Shown here in pieces: positions 7,792 to 16,304 of a stretch of 64,000 nt of DNA. Both the position numbers and the translations under genes were made by a program. This stretch comes from Mesobacillus boroniphilus (lineage in GTDB: Bacteria; Bacillota; Bacilli; Bacillales; Cytobacillaceae), in contig NZ_QTKX01000001.1 of assembly GCF_018424685.1 (NCBI RefSeq), positions 1,426,001 to 1,490,000 of the forward strand, written 5' to 3'. Numbering within the stretch: position 1 is the first letter of the stretch; every line of letters starts with the position of its first letter. Below the pieces are notes generated by a model that saw only the letters and a program-made list of their open reading frames with translations, was not told the origin of the DNA and searched no databases.

Positions 7792-8487
7792 CTAATCAAT
7801 ATTATTTTTATTTTTCCCTTTAACAAAGCGATAGGCCAAATACGCTACATATAGTGGAGTAGCAATATAAATCAAGTATGGGAATTGGCTGTAGGTACCT
7901 TTCCAAATGACAAACAGCAAAGAACCAAGGAATATAGTGACGATTGTTCCATACTTAGGGAGCGGTACTTCCTTGAAGCTTGGAATCCTGATTCTGCTGA
8001 CCATGAGGAAGCTCAGCGCAGTAAAGACAACAGTAGTGACGATATTTGGAATCATGTCTCCAAATAATGTAAGAATGGCCATAATTCCGCCTGCTGCAGT
8101 TATAGGCACTCCAATAAAGTAATTGAGCGAAGATTTATCAGTACTGATATTGAACCTCGCAAGGCGATAAGCCCCGAATAATGGGAATAGCCCCGCTACC
8201 ATCAAGCCCAATAATCCAAATTGGTAAAAGTATGTATAATATACAAGGAAGGAAGGTGCTACACCGAATGTGACGATATCCGCCAGTGAATCGAGTTCCT
8301 TACCGAGCTGGCTGTCCGCTTTTAGCATCCTCGCCAGCCTTCCGTCCATGCTGTCCAGCATCATGCCGATCAAAATTAAAATGGCTGCATTGTTAAATTG
8401 GCCATTAGCCGCAAATCCGATTGATAGAAAACCGCAATACAGATTCCCAAGCGTGAACATATTGGGAATCATTTTTGTAAACCGCAT
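7792..8487 (-). CDS. pssA: CDP-diacylglycerol--serine O-phosphatidyltransferase
   Basis: PssA makes phosphatidylserine from CDP-diacylglycerol and L-serine, the precursor of phosphatidylethanolamine. The CDP-alcohol phosphotransferase motif is complete: D45, D48-G49, A52-R53, G62, D66 and D70 in LDSMDGRLARMLKADSQLGK followed by ELDSLAD. About seven membrane segments follow or flank it. The length of 231 residues fits the Bacillus enzyme (about 177) plus a C-terminal extension. In B. subtilis pssA is followed by ybfM and psd; neither is downstream here, where a dispersed repeat lies instead. Confidence 0.9.
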   Translation of the reverse strand: MRFTKMIPNMFTLGNLYCGFLSIGFAANGQFNNAAILILIGMMLDSMDGRLARMLKADSQLGKELDSLADIVTFGVAPSFLVYYTYFYQFGLLGLMVAGLFPLFGAYRLARFNISTDKSSLNYFIGVPITAAGGIMAILTLFGDMIPNIVTTVVFTALSFLMVSRIRIPSFKEVPLPKYGTIVTIFLGSLLFVIWKGTYSQFPYLIYIATPLYVAYLAYRFVKGKNKNNID

Positions 8488-8745
8488 CAGTTGTCATCAC
8501 TCTCCGAAACTTTTCTTATTTTTGCTTATGCCTATTTTTACCCCAGCCACCTAATAATCATGTTTATTTTATTATAGAATCGCCGAAAATATAGTTTAAC
8601 TATATCATTTTTTCTCATTCTGAGTAGAGGGTAACAAGAAAATTCTTATTCGAAAATTATATCATGTACCTCTTTGGAAGAAATATGTTAAAGAGGCTTT
8701 TAAAATGATTCATCAAATTGTATACTAATTTGGGGCTGGTGAATT

Positions 8746-9216
8746 ATGATTAATACAAATTTGCGTAGGTTAAAATTCCTTCTAATTAAATTATTTAGAA
8801 TCAAAGAGAACGCTCATAATGTGTCTTTAGGGTTTACCCTGGGTTTTTTAATCCACTTCATCCCGTCATTCGGTATGGGGCCTATTCTTTCGACTGTGGG
8901 TGCCAAGCTCTTCAAGGGGAATCCGTTAGCTGGATTCATTAGTGGTGTAGCACTCATCTGGCTTTTCCCGTTTTTATTTTATTTAAATGTCGTAGTCGGC
9001 GAAACCCTTTTCCCTTATGGGATCTTCCCCTCTGCAGCGGGTATGCCCTCTCATGGTTTAGATGCAGGAATTCATTTAGGTGCCGTTTTTTTTATGGGCA
9101 TGATCATTAATATCATTCTTTTCGGGATGGTTGTTTACTATATAATTTATACAATCATGAGGAAATACCGTTTAAGCTTCCTTACTTTAATAAAGAATTG
9201 GGATATAAAAAAATAA
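8746..9216 (+). CDS. DUF2062 domain-containing membrane protein
   Basis: The 156-residue protein has the DUF2062 (PF09835) pattern: a short basic N-terminus (LRRLKFLLIKLFRIKENAHN), then GFTLGFLIHFIPSFGMGPIL, and three further hydrophobic segments with a Pro/Gly-rich middle. ATG 8746 has GGGGCTGGTG upstream. Members are small integral membrane proteins of unknown function, sometimes fused to glycosyltransferases. It is monocistronic. Confidence 0.8.
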   Translation: MINTNLRRLKFLLIKLFRIKENAHNVSLGFTLGFLIHFIPSFGMGPILSTVGAKLFKGNPLAGFISGVALIWLFPFLFYLNVVVGETLFPYGIFPSAAGMPSHGLDAGIHLGAVFFMGMIINIILFGMVVYYIIYTIMRKYRLSFLTLIKNWDIKK

Positions 9217-9255
9217 GGAATGGAAAAAGAGATGTCCTCTTCCATTCCTTATTTT
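9210..9255. terminator. bidirectional terminator between convergent genes
   Basis: A 15-bp perfect stem (9210-9224 with 9241-9255) has A and T runs on its two sides. It overlaps the 3' end of the DUF2062 gene and precedes the stop of the VOC gene. Confidence 0.8.
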
Positions 9256-9259
9256 TTTC

Positions 9260-9613
9260 CTAGGTGACTTCAAGGAATTCAATTACCTCATTGTCCGGAC
9301 CCAAGTAGAAAATCGTCTTCCAACCGTTGACCAATGTATATGGCCCTTCAAAAGGATCATATTCTCTTTCACTCATTTCCTTCATTTTTTCATCAAGATT
9401 ATCCACCTCAAAGCAAAAATGAAACCTTTCACCAATACCTCCATCCGCCTTTTTCTGATACAATTCAAGTCTGAATCCGTCCTGTTTCAAAAAGATAATT
9501 TCTTCCTTATTAAAATATATTCTTTCGCTTTCATTGAACCCAAGAAAGGTTTCATAAAAAGTTTGTGATCGTTTCATATCGTTTACTTCAAGTGCAAAAT
9601 GATGGAATCTCAT
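9260..9613 (-). CDS. VOC family protein (glyoxalase/bleomycin-resistance fold)
   Basis: The 117-residue protein has two beta-alpha-beta-beta-beta modules. Possible metal ligands of the vicinal oxygen chelate fold are H5 in RFHHFALEVNDM, E51 in FRLELYQKK, H65 in RFHFCFEVDNL and the terminal E in VIEFLEV. The substrate cannot be told from sequence. It lies 20 bases after the queA-like gene, in the same direction, so it is probably co-transcribed with the SDR and QueA-like genes. Confidence 0.85.
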   Translation of the reverse strand: MRFHHFALEVNDMKRSQTFYETFLGFNESERIYFNKEEIIFLKQDGFRLELYQKKADGGIGERFHFCFEVDNLDEKMKEMSEREYDPFEGPYTLVNGWKTIFYLGPDNEVIEFLEVT

Positions 9614-9633
9614 TGTTAACTTCCCTCTTTCAA

Positions 9634-10674
9634 TTAGATGATCAGGTTTATATCACCAAATTCGTGCCATAGATAGTGTTGTTGAATGGCAATATTATAA
9701 GCTTCAAAAAGCATGTTCTCATCAATAAATGCCGTCAGCATATCCAAATGGCTCGCCTTTGGTTCATGAAACCCTGTTATAATTCCATCAACGAGCTGCA
9801 ATTCATAATCCGAAGTGATATATAGATTTGTCCAGCCTTTAATAGTTGAATTAGCGGCGGCAGTTTCAAGTGCGCGGACAACGGTAGTTCCGGCAGCGAT
9901 GATCCTCCCTCCAGAACCTTTAGCTTTTACGATTGCCTCCATATCTTCATGGAGAATAGAATATTCCTCGAAATGATCTTCTGGTGAATGGGCATACTCA
10001 TCATCTAGAAGATAGCTAAGGCCCGTATGAAGTTGTAAAAAAGCCAATTTAACTCCTTTTTGCTGCAGCTTTAATAGGAGTTCCCAGCTGAAAGCACGGC
10101 CTGCCGAGGGCATTTCGACTGACCCTGGTTGACTTGCAAAAACAGTCTGGTAATAATCCAGGTTCCACGGGTGATGAATATATTCGTACCTTATTGGTTC
10201 ACCCATTGAGTAAATTTCTTCGTATAAATCTTTCCCTTGTAGAGTGAACTGGATCATCTTAAGTGGGGATTTAAATACTTCTCCAACTACCTTTGCCGCA
10301 AATGCTTCCGAGAATTTAAAACAATCCCCGGTTTCTACATTTTTTGCTATGATCAAGGCTTCCCATACAGAGTCATTCTTTTTCCTTGCAAGCCGTAATT
10401 CCACGTTCGTGCCGAATACCTTCCCGTTTCTATGCCATTCTCCTTTCAAAATAGCTGGAATGGTCCTGCTATTATTTAGTACAAGTATATCCCCTGCATT
10501 CAAATATTGTTCTAATTGAATAAATTGGTCATGAACTACATTTCCCGTTATTCTGTCCAACACCATCATCTTCACCTGATCTCTGCGGAGGCCTCTCCTT
10601 TCTGGTGGATGAGAAGCATTAAGGAAAGATGGCAGATAAAAATCATGTTGGTGTGCCTTTGTTTTCAACTCCAT
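9634..10674 (-). CDS. QueA-like S-adenosylmethionine:tRNA ribosyltransferase-isomerase, divergent paralogue
   Basis: QueA transfers and isomerises the ribosyl part of SAM onto preQ1-modified tRNA, forming epoxyqueuosine. The 346-residue protein follows the QueA plan: MVLDRITGNVVHDQF, DILVLNNSRTIPAILKG, VFASQPGSVEMPSAGRAFSW, LQLHTGLSYL and FHEPKASHLDMLTAF. Several positions differ from standard QueA (for example SAGRAF where TAGLHF is usual). It is not next to tgt, ruvB or yajC as the housekeeping queA normally is. It is translationally coupled to the SDR gene: its ATG overlaps that gene's stop by one base, with a strong GGGAGG. I call it a paralogue; substrate uncertain. Confidence 0.75.
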   Translation of the reverse strand: MELKTKAHQHDFYLPSFLNASHPPERRGLRRDQVKMMVLDRITGNVVHDQFIQLEQYLNAGDILVLNNSRTIPAILKGEWHRNGKVFGTNVELRLARKKNDSVWEALIIAKNVETGDCFKFSEAFAAKVVGEVFKSPLKMIQFTLQGKDLYEEIYSMGEPIRYEYIHHPWNLDYYQTVFASQPGSVEMPSAGRAFSWELLLKLQQKGVKLAFLQLHTGLSYLLDDEYAHSPEDHFEEYSILHEDMEAIVKAKGSGGRIIAAGTTVVRALETAAANSTIKGWTNLYITSDYELQLVDGIITGFHEPKASHLDMLTAFIDENMLFEAYNIAIQQHYLWHEFGDINLII

Positions 10675-11399
10675 TATAATTCCTCCCGTTTAAACTCTTG
10701 TGCCTCGAAGCGTTGACCATTGACTCCATTTGATTCTTCTGAAGCAAGGAAAAGAAAAACATCGACAACATCGTCTGGTCTGGCTAACTTATAATTACAG
10801 TCCGGAACTGCAAGAGAATGCATTTCGGTATCCATCTCACCAGGATCGACCATATTCATTCTTATACTTGTGCCGTTTAATTCATCTGCCCATGTTTGGG
10901 TCAAACCCTCAACAGCAAATTTTGAAATTCCATATGCTCCCCAGCCTGCATATCCAACATGACCAGCTTCTGAAGTTACATTTATAACTGATCCTTCCCC
11001 TTGTATGAGCATGGCAGGAAGTACCCGCCTTGCCATTAGGAACGGACTGATGCTGTTCACCCTGATGACCTCAGTGAAATCTTCCTCCGGGTAATCCATC
11101 AGAAGTGGCATAGGACTAGGTCCCAGAATCGAGGCATTATTGATCAGCACATCAATTCGCCCGAATGTTTCGATCGTCAGAGCTACAAATTTTTCAGCAT
11201 CGCGCGGCTTTGATACATCTGCTGTTACTGCGAGCACTTCAGCTCCATGTGATTCCGCTTCCTTTTTTACTTTTTCAAGTTCTTTTGCCCTTCGAGCGCA
11301 AACAGCCAGTTTCGCACCTTCCTTTGCGAATCTTAGGATCATTGCTTTTCCCAATCCCTGTGTTACCCCGGTAATCATCACTACTTTATTTTTCACCAT
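10674..11399 (-). CDS. SDR family NAD(P)-dependent oxidoreductase
   Basis: This is a classical short-chain dehydrogenase of 241 residues. The cofactor loop is TGVTQGLG near residue 10, NNAS follows in the middle, and the catalytic Ser is in VTSEAG with YGISK as the active-site Tyr/Lys. The substrate is unknown. It is the first gene of a likely three-gene unit (SDR, QueA-like, VOC). Pairing of an SDR with a QueA paralogue is unusual and might point to modification of a related substrate, but this is inference. Confidence 0.85.
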   Translation of the reverse strand: MVKNKVVMITGVTQGLGKAMILRFAKEGAKLAVCARRAKELEKVKKEAESHGAEVLAVTADVSKPRDAEKFVALTIETFGRIDVLINNASILGPSPMPLLMDYPEEDFTEVIRVNSISPFLMARRVLPAMLIQGEGSVINVTSEAGHVGYAGWGAYGISKFAVEGLTQTWADELNGTSIRMNMVDPGEMDTEMHSLAVPDCNYKLARPDDVVDVFLFLASEESNGVNGQRFEAQEFKREEL

Positions 11400-11545
11400 G
11401 TTCTACTTCCTCCTTGGTTTTCTTCTTGTCTTTATCATAAGATTTTCAAGAAAACCAGACCTCGTCGAGAAGCTTTATATTTTCTACGACTTTAGTCTGA
11501 AGAGTATAAGCATGGCCTCTAATTAATGAATTCAAAAATAAAAAA

Positions 11546-11563
11546 GGCTGCAAAATAGCAGCC
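11546..11563 (-). terminator. terminator of the glucosidase gene
   Basis: GGCTGC/GCAGCC stem with a six-base loop, followed on the reverse strand by a T-rich run. It starts 12 bases past the stop of the gene at 11575. Confidence 0.7.
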
Positions 11564-11574
11564 ATTTTCAATGA

Positions 11575-13257
11575 TTAATTCTGGATTAGGTATACAATTG
11601 CTTCATACGGCCTCAATGGAATGGCAGAACCGTATCCTGCGCTCGCTTCGTAATTTGAAATCAATATTTCATTTTTCTTACCCTGCAGGTCAGCAGGAAC
11701 ATCAAAGCTCTGCTCCTCATTAGTGAAATTCAATAAAACAAGTAATTTTTGCGACTCAAGTGTTCTAGTATAAACATAAATATTCTCATCTTCGGGAACA
11801 AGTATGTCGTAGCTGCCATGGACAATAATTTGGTGCTCTTTCCTAAGCTGAATCAGCTTCCGATAATAGTGGTAAATGGAATTATCATCTTTAACAGCCT
11901 GACTGGCATTAATTTCCTTATAGTTTGGATTCACCTGAAGCCATGGGGTGCCTGTCGTAAATCCTCCGTGCTCACTATTGTCCCATTGGAACGGAGTACG
12001 AGCATTGTCCCGTCCTTTTACATAGATTGACTCCATTACCTTCTCAGGGTCTTCTCCATTTTGCTTCACTTTTTCGTTGTACATATTAAGAGTTTCTATA
12101 TCCTTATACTCATCGATGGAATCAAATCGAACATTTGTCATCCCAATTTCTTCGCCCTGATAAATATAAGGAGTTCCTTTTAGCATATGAAGAAAAGTGC
12201 CAAGCATTTTGGCAGACTCAACACGAAACTCTTTATCATCACCGAACCGTGAAACCATCCTTGGCTGGTCGTGGTTATTAAGGTACAAGCTGTTCCAGCC
12301 TATTTCCTCTAGACCCATCTGCCATTTTGTAAAACTCTTTTTCAGGTCAGTAAGCTTCAAGGGTCGCAAATCCCATTTTCCTCCTGGTCCTGAATCCAGA
12401 TCCACATGTTCAAATTGGAAAATCATATTGACTTCATTTCGGTCCTCGTCAGTATAAAGCTTCGCCAGTTCGACATTCGCACCAGGCATTTCTCCCACTG
12501 TCATCGCATTGTAACGGTCCAGGACTTCACGACTCATCTCTTGAAGGTAATCATGAATTTTAGGACCATTCATAAAGAATTGGCTGCCGGAAGCATACGG
12601 TTTGCCTTCTGGGTTTGGGGCATCTGGCAGACCATCAACCTTGGAAATGAAATTGATGACATCCATGCGAAAACCGTCGATACCTTTATCAAGCCAGAAT
12701 TGCATCATATCGTAAATTTCTTGTCTCAGCTTTGGATTTTCCCAATTCAAGTCTGGTTGTTTTTTACTGAATATGTGGAGATAATATTCATCCGTTGTTT
12801 CGTCATACTGCCATGATGAGCCGCTGAAGACGGATTCCCAATTGTTTGGTTCTTTTCCATTCTTGCCAGGTCTCCAAATATAATAATCCCGATAAGGGTT
12901 ATCTTTCGATTTTCTAGACTCAACAAACCACTGGTGTTCATCAGAGCTATGGTTAACGACAAGGTCCATGATCAGCTTCATTCCTCTGTCATGCATTTCT
13001 TTTAATAATAGCTCCCAGTCTGCCATCGTTCCGAGATCATCCATGATGTCTCGATAATCGCTGATATCATATCCATTATCATCGTTAGGAGACTTGTATA
13101 CTGGTGAAAGCCAGATAACATCTACTCCCAGCTCTTTTAAATAGTCAAGTTTTGTAATAATACCAGGGATATCGCCAATCCCATCTCCGTTGGAATCCAT
13201 GAAGCTTCTCGGGTATATTTGATATATGACTGATTCCTTCCACCAATGCTTTTTCAA
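11575..13257 (-). CDS. malL: oligo-1,6-glucosidase (GH13)
   Basis: This GH13 alpha-glucosidase releases glucose from the non-reducing end of isomalto-oligosaccharides. TTG 13257 has GGAG nine bases upstream and gives MKKHWWKESVIYQIYPRSF, the normal N-terminus; an in-frame start at 13377 would add 40 uncharacteristic residues. The resulting 560 residues match the family length. The nucleophile is D199 in GFRMDVINF, followed by V200, the residue associated with alpha-1,6 rather than alpha-1,4 preference. The general acid is in TVGEMPG and the third acid in LNNHDQPR. A palindromic operator (13438-13449) lies upstream, and the LacI regulator gene precedes it in the same direction. Confidence 0.88.
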   Translation of the reverse strand: MKKHWWKESVIYQIYPRSFMDSNGDGIGDIPGIITKLDYLKELGVDVIWLSPVYKSPNDDNGYDISDYRDIMDDLGTMADWELLLKEMHDRGMKLIMDLVVNHSSDEHQWFVESRKSKDNPYRDYYIWRPGKNGKEPNNWESVFSGSSWQYDETTDEYYLHIFSKKQPDLNWENPKLRQEIYDMMQFWLDKGIDGFRMDVINFISKVDGLPDAPNPEGKPYASGSQFFMNGPKIHDYLQEMSREVLDRYNAMTVGEMPGANVELAKLYTDEDRNEVNMIFQFEHVDLDSGPGGKWDLRPLKLTDLKKSFTKWQMGLEEIGWNSLYLNNHDQPRMVSRFGDDKEFRVESAKMLGTFLHMLKGTPYIYQGEEIGMTNVRFDSIDEYKDIETLNMYNEKVKQNGEDPEKVMESIYVKGRDNARTPFQWDNSEHGGFTTGTPWLQVNPNYKEINASQAVKDDNSIYHYYRKLIQLRKEHQIIVHGSYDILVPEDENIYVYTRTLESQKLLVLLNFTNEEQSFDVPADLQGKKNEILISNYEASAGYGSAIPLRPYEAIVYLIQN

Positions 13258-13437
13258 AAAAAACCACTCCAAATTAATTTCTTTAGTAAAGACTCTTTTC
13301 GTAAACTTTGTTGCTTTCACGATTATTATTAATTCAAACCCTATTCGGAAATCTCCTAGAAAAGAGCCTCGATTCATAGAAGAATGAGGATATTAGAATG
13401 ACTTCGAAAAGCAACAATCAATTTGATAACAGCCTTA

Positions 13438-13449
13438 GTAAACGTTTAC
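13438..13449. promoter_or_regulatory. LacI-family operator upstream of malL
   Basis: The 12-base palindrome GTAAACGTTTAC has the central CG typical of LacI/GalR operators. It is repeated exactly at 14487-14498 before the lacI-type gene. This suggests one regulator acts at both places, though CcpA (cre-like sites) could also contribute. Confidence 0.7.
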
Positions 13450-13453
13450 GGTT

Positions 13454-14467
13454 TCAGGTAAATTTAATTTCCTTCACACTTTCTCGCTCAATGACCGAGT
13501 GAGGCATAATTCTGCTTTCCACTCTTCTTCCTTGATCCATCATCGTAAAAAGCATTTCTGCTGCGACCATTCCCATTTCTTCCAATGGCTGAGCTACTGT
13601 TGTAAGCGGTGGTATAGCCATTTCGGCAATCGGCAGGTTATCATAACCGATAATTGAAAGGTGATCCGGTATTCTAATGCCAAGCTTATATGCAGAAGAT
13701 ATCGCACCTAGGGCCAATGCGTCGCTGGCTGCAAAAATAGCTGTTAAACCCGGAGACTGTTCAAGGAGTTTAGGCAAACCAGTAAAACCGTCTTTAAACG
13801 AAAACCCTTGTGATTGGACTATATTTTCTTCTTTTATGGGCAGTCCTCTCTGTGTTAACGCTTGCTTATAGCCATCTATTCGTGGCTGGCCAGCTATGAT
13901 GTCATCTTTATTTCCACTGATCATCCCGATTTTACTATGCCCCATTTTCACTAAATAATCGGTAGCGGTGAAAGCAGCATGCTTATCATCCACTTTCACG
14001 AAAGGCAAAGGATATTGATAAGATTCTGTGGAAATAAGGACAACCGGTATTTGCATTGACTCAAGCTTTTTATAATACTCTTCAGTAATCGTTTCACTAA
14101 CAAACAGGATACCATCCACCCTTTTTTCGGTTAAAAGCTGTAAGTACTTTATCGTTCTCTGTCCATGTGATGCCGTATTGCAGACAATCACGCTCGAATC
14201 TAGACGGTGGGCAGCTTCTTCAACACCTCGAAGGATTTTTGAAGAAAATTGGCTCGATACCTCCGGAAACAGAATTCCTAATGAATTGGATTTTCTACTG
14301 ATTAACCCTCTGGCGAATGCGTTTGGCTGATACCCAAGCTCTTTAATGGCAACAAGTACTTTTTCTTCAGTTGCTTTCGAATAACCACTCTGTCCATTGA
14401 GGACCCTGGATACGGTAGCGATTGAGACATTTGCATGTTTCGCTACATCTTTTATTGTATAACTCAT
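13454..14467 (-). CDS. LacI family transcriptional regulator of the glucosidase gene
   Basis: Residues 1-50 form the LacI helix-turn-helix and hinge: TIKDVAKHANVSIATVSRVLNG followed by LGYQPNAFARGL. The rest is a periplasmic-binding-protein-like sugar sensor ending in the usual MPHSVIERESV. I prefer the ATG at 14467; an in-frame TTG two codons upstream at 14473 is also possible. A perfect operator palindrome lies 20 bases upstream, implying autoregulation, and a second lies before malL. The ligand is likely a maltose- or isomaltose-type sugar, inferred from the neighbour. Confidence 0.85.
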   Translation of the reverse strand: MSYTIKDVAKHANVSIATVSRVLNGQSGYSKATEEKVLVAIKELGYQPNAFARGLISRKSNSLGILFPEVSSQFSSKILRGVEEAAHRLDSSVIVCNTASHGQRTIKYLQLLTEKRVDGILFVSETITEEYYKKLESMQIPVVLISTESYQYPLPFVKVDDKHAAFTATDYLVKMGHSKIGMISGNKDDIIAGQPRIDGYKQALTQRGLPIKEENIVQSQGFSFKDGFTGLPKLLEQSPGLTAIFAASDALALGAISSAYKLGIRIPDHLSIIGYDNLPIAEMAIPPLTTVAQPLEEMGMVAAEMLFTMMDQGRRVESRIMPHSVIERESVKEIKFT

Positions 14468-14485
14468 AAACAATCAAACCCTTTG

Positions 14486-14499
14486 CGTAAACGTTTACG
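14486..14499. promoter_or_regulatory. LacI-family operator upstream of the regulator gene
   Basis: CGTAAACGTTTACG is a perfect 14-base palindrome just upstream of the lacI-type start. It contains the same 12-base core as 13438-13449. Confidence 0.72.
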
Positions 14500-14574
14500 T
14501 TTCCATCTTAATAATATTATGGTTTTAGCTTAATATCAACCTTGTTTAAAAGAATGTTAAAATCGTTTTTAAAA

Positions 14575-14600
14575 AAATTGAAGGCCGAAGCCTTCAATTT
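14575..14600 (-). terminator. terminator of the 53-aa gene
   Basis: A perfect 11-bp stem (14575-14585 with 14590-14600), four-base loop, and a seven-base T run on the reverse strand, five bases past the stop. Confidence 0.85.
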
Positions 14601-14604
14601 CACT

Positions 14605-14766
14605 TTACTCATTACTTTGATTTTCTTCCTTCACTTTTGCTGGCCTCGGCCTTTCATCGCTAGTAATTCCAGTTAATACATCACGGTCAAACTTACTGCG
14701 ATCTTCCCCCATAACGGGCAAAGTATTACCCATTGGCAGCTGTTCAAGTTCTTTCCCTCTTGGCAA
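14605..14766 (-). CDS. small hydrophilic protein (53 aa)
   Basis: TTG 14766 is preceded by AGGAGGTG at ideal spacing, and the frame ends at 14605 directly before a strong terminator, so this is a real short gene. The product begins PRGKELEQLPMGNTLPVMGE and ends with charged residues (DERPRPAKVKEENQSNE). It has no hydrophobic segment and many Pro, Glu and Arg, resembling small disordered stress or spore proteins. I do not recognise the family. Confidence 0.7.
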   Translation of the reverse strand: MPRGKELEQLPMGNTLPVMGEDRSKFDRDVLTGITSDERPRPAKVKEENQSNE

Positions 14767-14889
14767 TGTAGACACCTCCTGCTTATAACGTTCCTCAATT
14801 TGCTTGAACTAACACAAATCATTCTAGAAGGTATTCTGGAGACATTTGGTGAATTAAATAACAATACTATATTGATTAGGATGATTAAA

Positions 14890-15426
14890 ATGAAAATCGG
14901 ATTGTTACGTCATTTTAAAGTGACATTGGGGTATCCAAGTAAGTTCGTCACCTCCAAGGAGCTTCTTATTTGGCAACAAGAGTATAATGAATCCCGAATC
15001 GAAGAAGTTGACATTCATCATCAGGGGCAAAAATGGAGTAGATGTTACTCAAGTGATTTAGAAAGAGCGAAAATAACTGCATCGAGGGCTTTTGAAGGAA
15101 ATATTACTTTTTTGGAGGACCTCCGGGAGATGTCACTTTACCCAGTCTTCCGTGCTGAAATGCGCCTTCCTCTCTGGCTCCATGTCACTTTAATCAGAAT
15201 TGCCTGGTTTTTGGGCCATAAATCACAAAAGGAAAGTAAAAAAGAAGTCATGAGGCGGATTAACAGGGTTTTAGATGAAGCAATAGCCGAGGGAGAAGAT
15301 ATATTGATTGTCGGTCACGGAGGAATCATGATGTTCATGAGGAAGGAGTTATTAAAAAGAGGATTTTCAGGCCCTAAATTTAACAGGCCCGAAAATGCCA
15401 AAGTATATATTTTTGAAAAAACATAA
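14890..15426 (+). CDS. histidine phosphatase family protein
   Basis: The protein begins MKIGLLRHFKV, where the catalytic Arg-His of the phosphoglycerate-mutase-like family is present but the usual following Gly or Glu is Phe. The second catalytic region is ILIVGHGGIMMFM. The middle SSDLERAKITA is the expected SxxxRAxxTA element. ATG 14890 has AGG ten bases upstream; no clear ribosome site supports longer readings from 14800. It is divergent from the 53-aa gene. The substrate is unknown. About 178 residues is typical for small bacterial members. Confidence 0.8.
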   Translation: MKIGLLRHFKVTLGYPSKFVTSKELLIWQQEYNESRIEEVDIHHQGQKWSRCYSSDLERAKITASRAFEGNITFLEDLREMSLYPVFRAEMRLPLWLHVTLIRIAWFLGHKSQKESKKEVMRRINRVLDEAIAEGEDILIVGHGGIMMFMRKELLKRGFSGPKFNRPENAKVYIFEKT

Positions 15427-15443
15427 TGGTAGGAGGTAACTAG

Positions 15444-15465
15444 AGGCGCTCAACTTTAAGCGTCT
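15444..15465 (+). terminator. terminator of the phosphatase gene
   Basis: AGGCGCT pairs with AGCGTCT (one wobble) across an eight-base loop, followed by TCTTT. It lies inside the 3' end of the convergent acetyltransferase gene. Confidence 0.5.
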
Positions 15466-16013
15466 TCTTTTGTGATGGCGTACATTTTCACATCATAATG
15501 GGCGCCTTTAACATAAATGAATTTTCTTAAAATGCCTTCGAATTTCATTCCGGCCTTCTCCATCACACGCTCTGATCCTTTATTTGCTACAAGGCTTTTT
15601 GCCTGAATCCTCACGAGGTCCATTTCAGTCATTCCAAACCTGATCAGTTCATTAGCTGCTTCCGTCGCAATTCCCCTTCCCCAATAGTCCATGGACAGCG
15701 CATAACCGATTTCTGCAGTTTTATGCTGAGGATTCCAGGAAACGAAGTCTACGGTACCAATTAGTATATTGTCCCCTTTATAGTGGATGCCCCACGGTGC
15801 AATTTTCCCTTCTTCATAAAGAGCCAGAACCATTTTCACATATTCCTCAGTCGCTTCTCTTGTTTCATGGGCTCCCCAGAAGACATATTTAGATACCTCT
15901 GGGTTGGAAGCATAAGTATGTATATCATCAATATCCTCATGCCTGATTTTCCTTAAAATCAGGCGCTCCGTTTCAAGCTGTGGCAGATTTCCATAAATAT
16001 CTTTTATTTGCAT
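15456..16013 (-). CDS. GNAT family N-acetyltransferase (RimJ/RimL type)
   Basis: The protein shows the RimJ/RimL-like pattern: LETERLILRKIRHEDIDDI at the N-terminus, IGYALSMDYWGRGIATEAAN as the acetyl-CoA-binding region, and VANKGSERVMEKAGMKFEG toward the C-terminus. Such enzymes acetylate protein N-termini or small amines; the acceptor here is unknown. AGGAG stands eight bases before ATG 16013, which I prefer to the overlapping GTG at 16022. It is convergent with the phosphatase gene. Confidence 0.88.
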   Translation of the reverse strand: MQIKDIYGNLPQLETERLILRKIRHEDIDDIHTYASNPEVSKYVFWGAHETREATEEYVKMVLALYEEGKIAPWGIHYKGDNILIGTVDFVSWNPQHKTAEIGYALSMDYWGRGIATEAANELIRFGMTEMDLVRIQAKSLVANKGSERVMEKAGMKFEGILRKFIYVKGAHYDVKMYAITKEDA

Positions 16014-16137
16014 GATTGTCACTCCTGACCTGGTGATTTACAACTGTTATTTTACTCTAATGGTGAATCATTTACATGAATGAATTGAATCGGTAATGGA
16101 AAAAGTAACGACGAGCCATATAACAGGAGGTACTATT

Positions 16138-16257
16138 ATGGAAAATACCCACGAATTTGTTCAGAAGCTACATGATAAGCAGAGAAAAGACGAACAAAAC
16201 AGAAAGCGGCAGGGAAAAGAAAATCCGAGCGATAAATTACCAAATAAACAACATTAA
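16138..16257 (+). CDS. DUF4023 family protein (39 aa)
   Basis: A strong AGGAGG precedes ATG 16138. The 39-residue product starts MENTHEFVQKLHDKQRKDEQ and ends DKLPNKQH. This matches the DUF4023 pattern of very short, charged Bacillaceae proteins, whose function is unknown. The gene is monocistronic and ends just before a dispersed-repeat remnant and a hairpin. Confidence 0.8.
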   Translation: MENTHEFVQKLHDKQRKDEQNRKRQGKENPSDKLPNKQH

Positions 16258-16260
16258 AAT

Positions 16261-16303
16261 GAAAAGCGCAAGCGTCTTCGTCAGCCCCGACTAGCGCTGA
16301 CCG
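16261..16303. repeat. short, inverted copy of the dispersed intergenic repeat
   Basis: Read on the reverse strand, this segment keeps both ends of the element seen at 7607-7785: a GTGTCC...CAGCGCTAG start and a CGGGGCTGAC...GCTTGCGCTTTTC finish. The middle, including the long hairpin, is missing. Confidence 0.55.
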
Positions 16304-16304
16304 G

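Noticed and set aside
13258..13377. 40-residue N-terminal extension of the glucosidase
   Set aside because: The TTG at 13257 has a good ribosome site and gives family-standard numbering (D199, V200).
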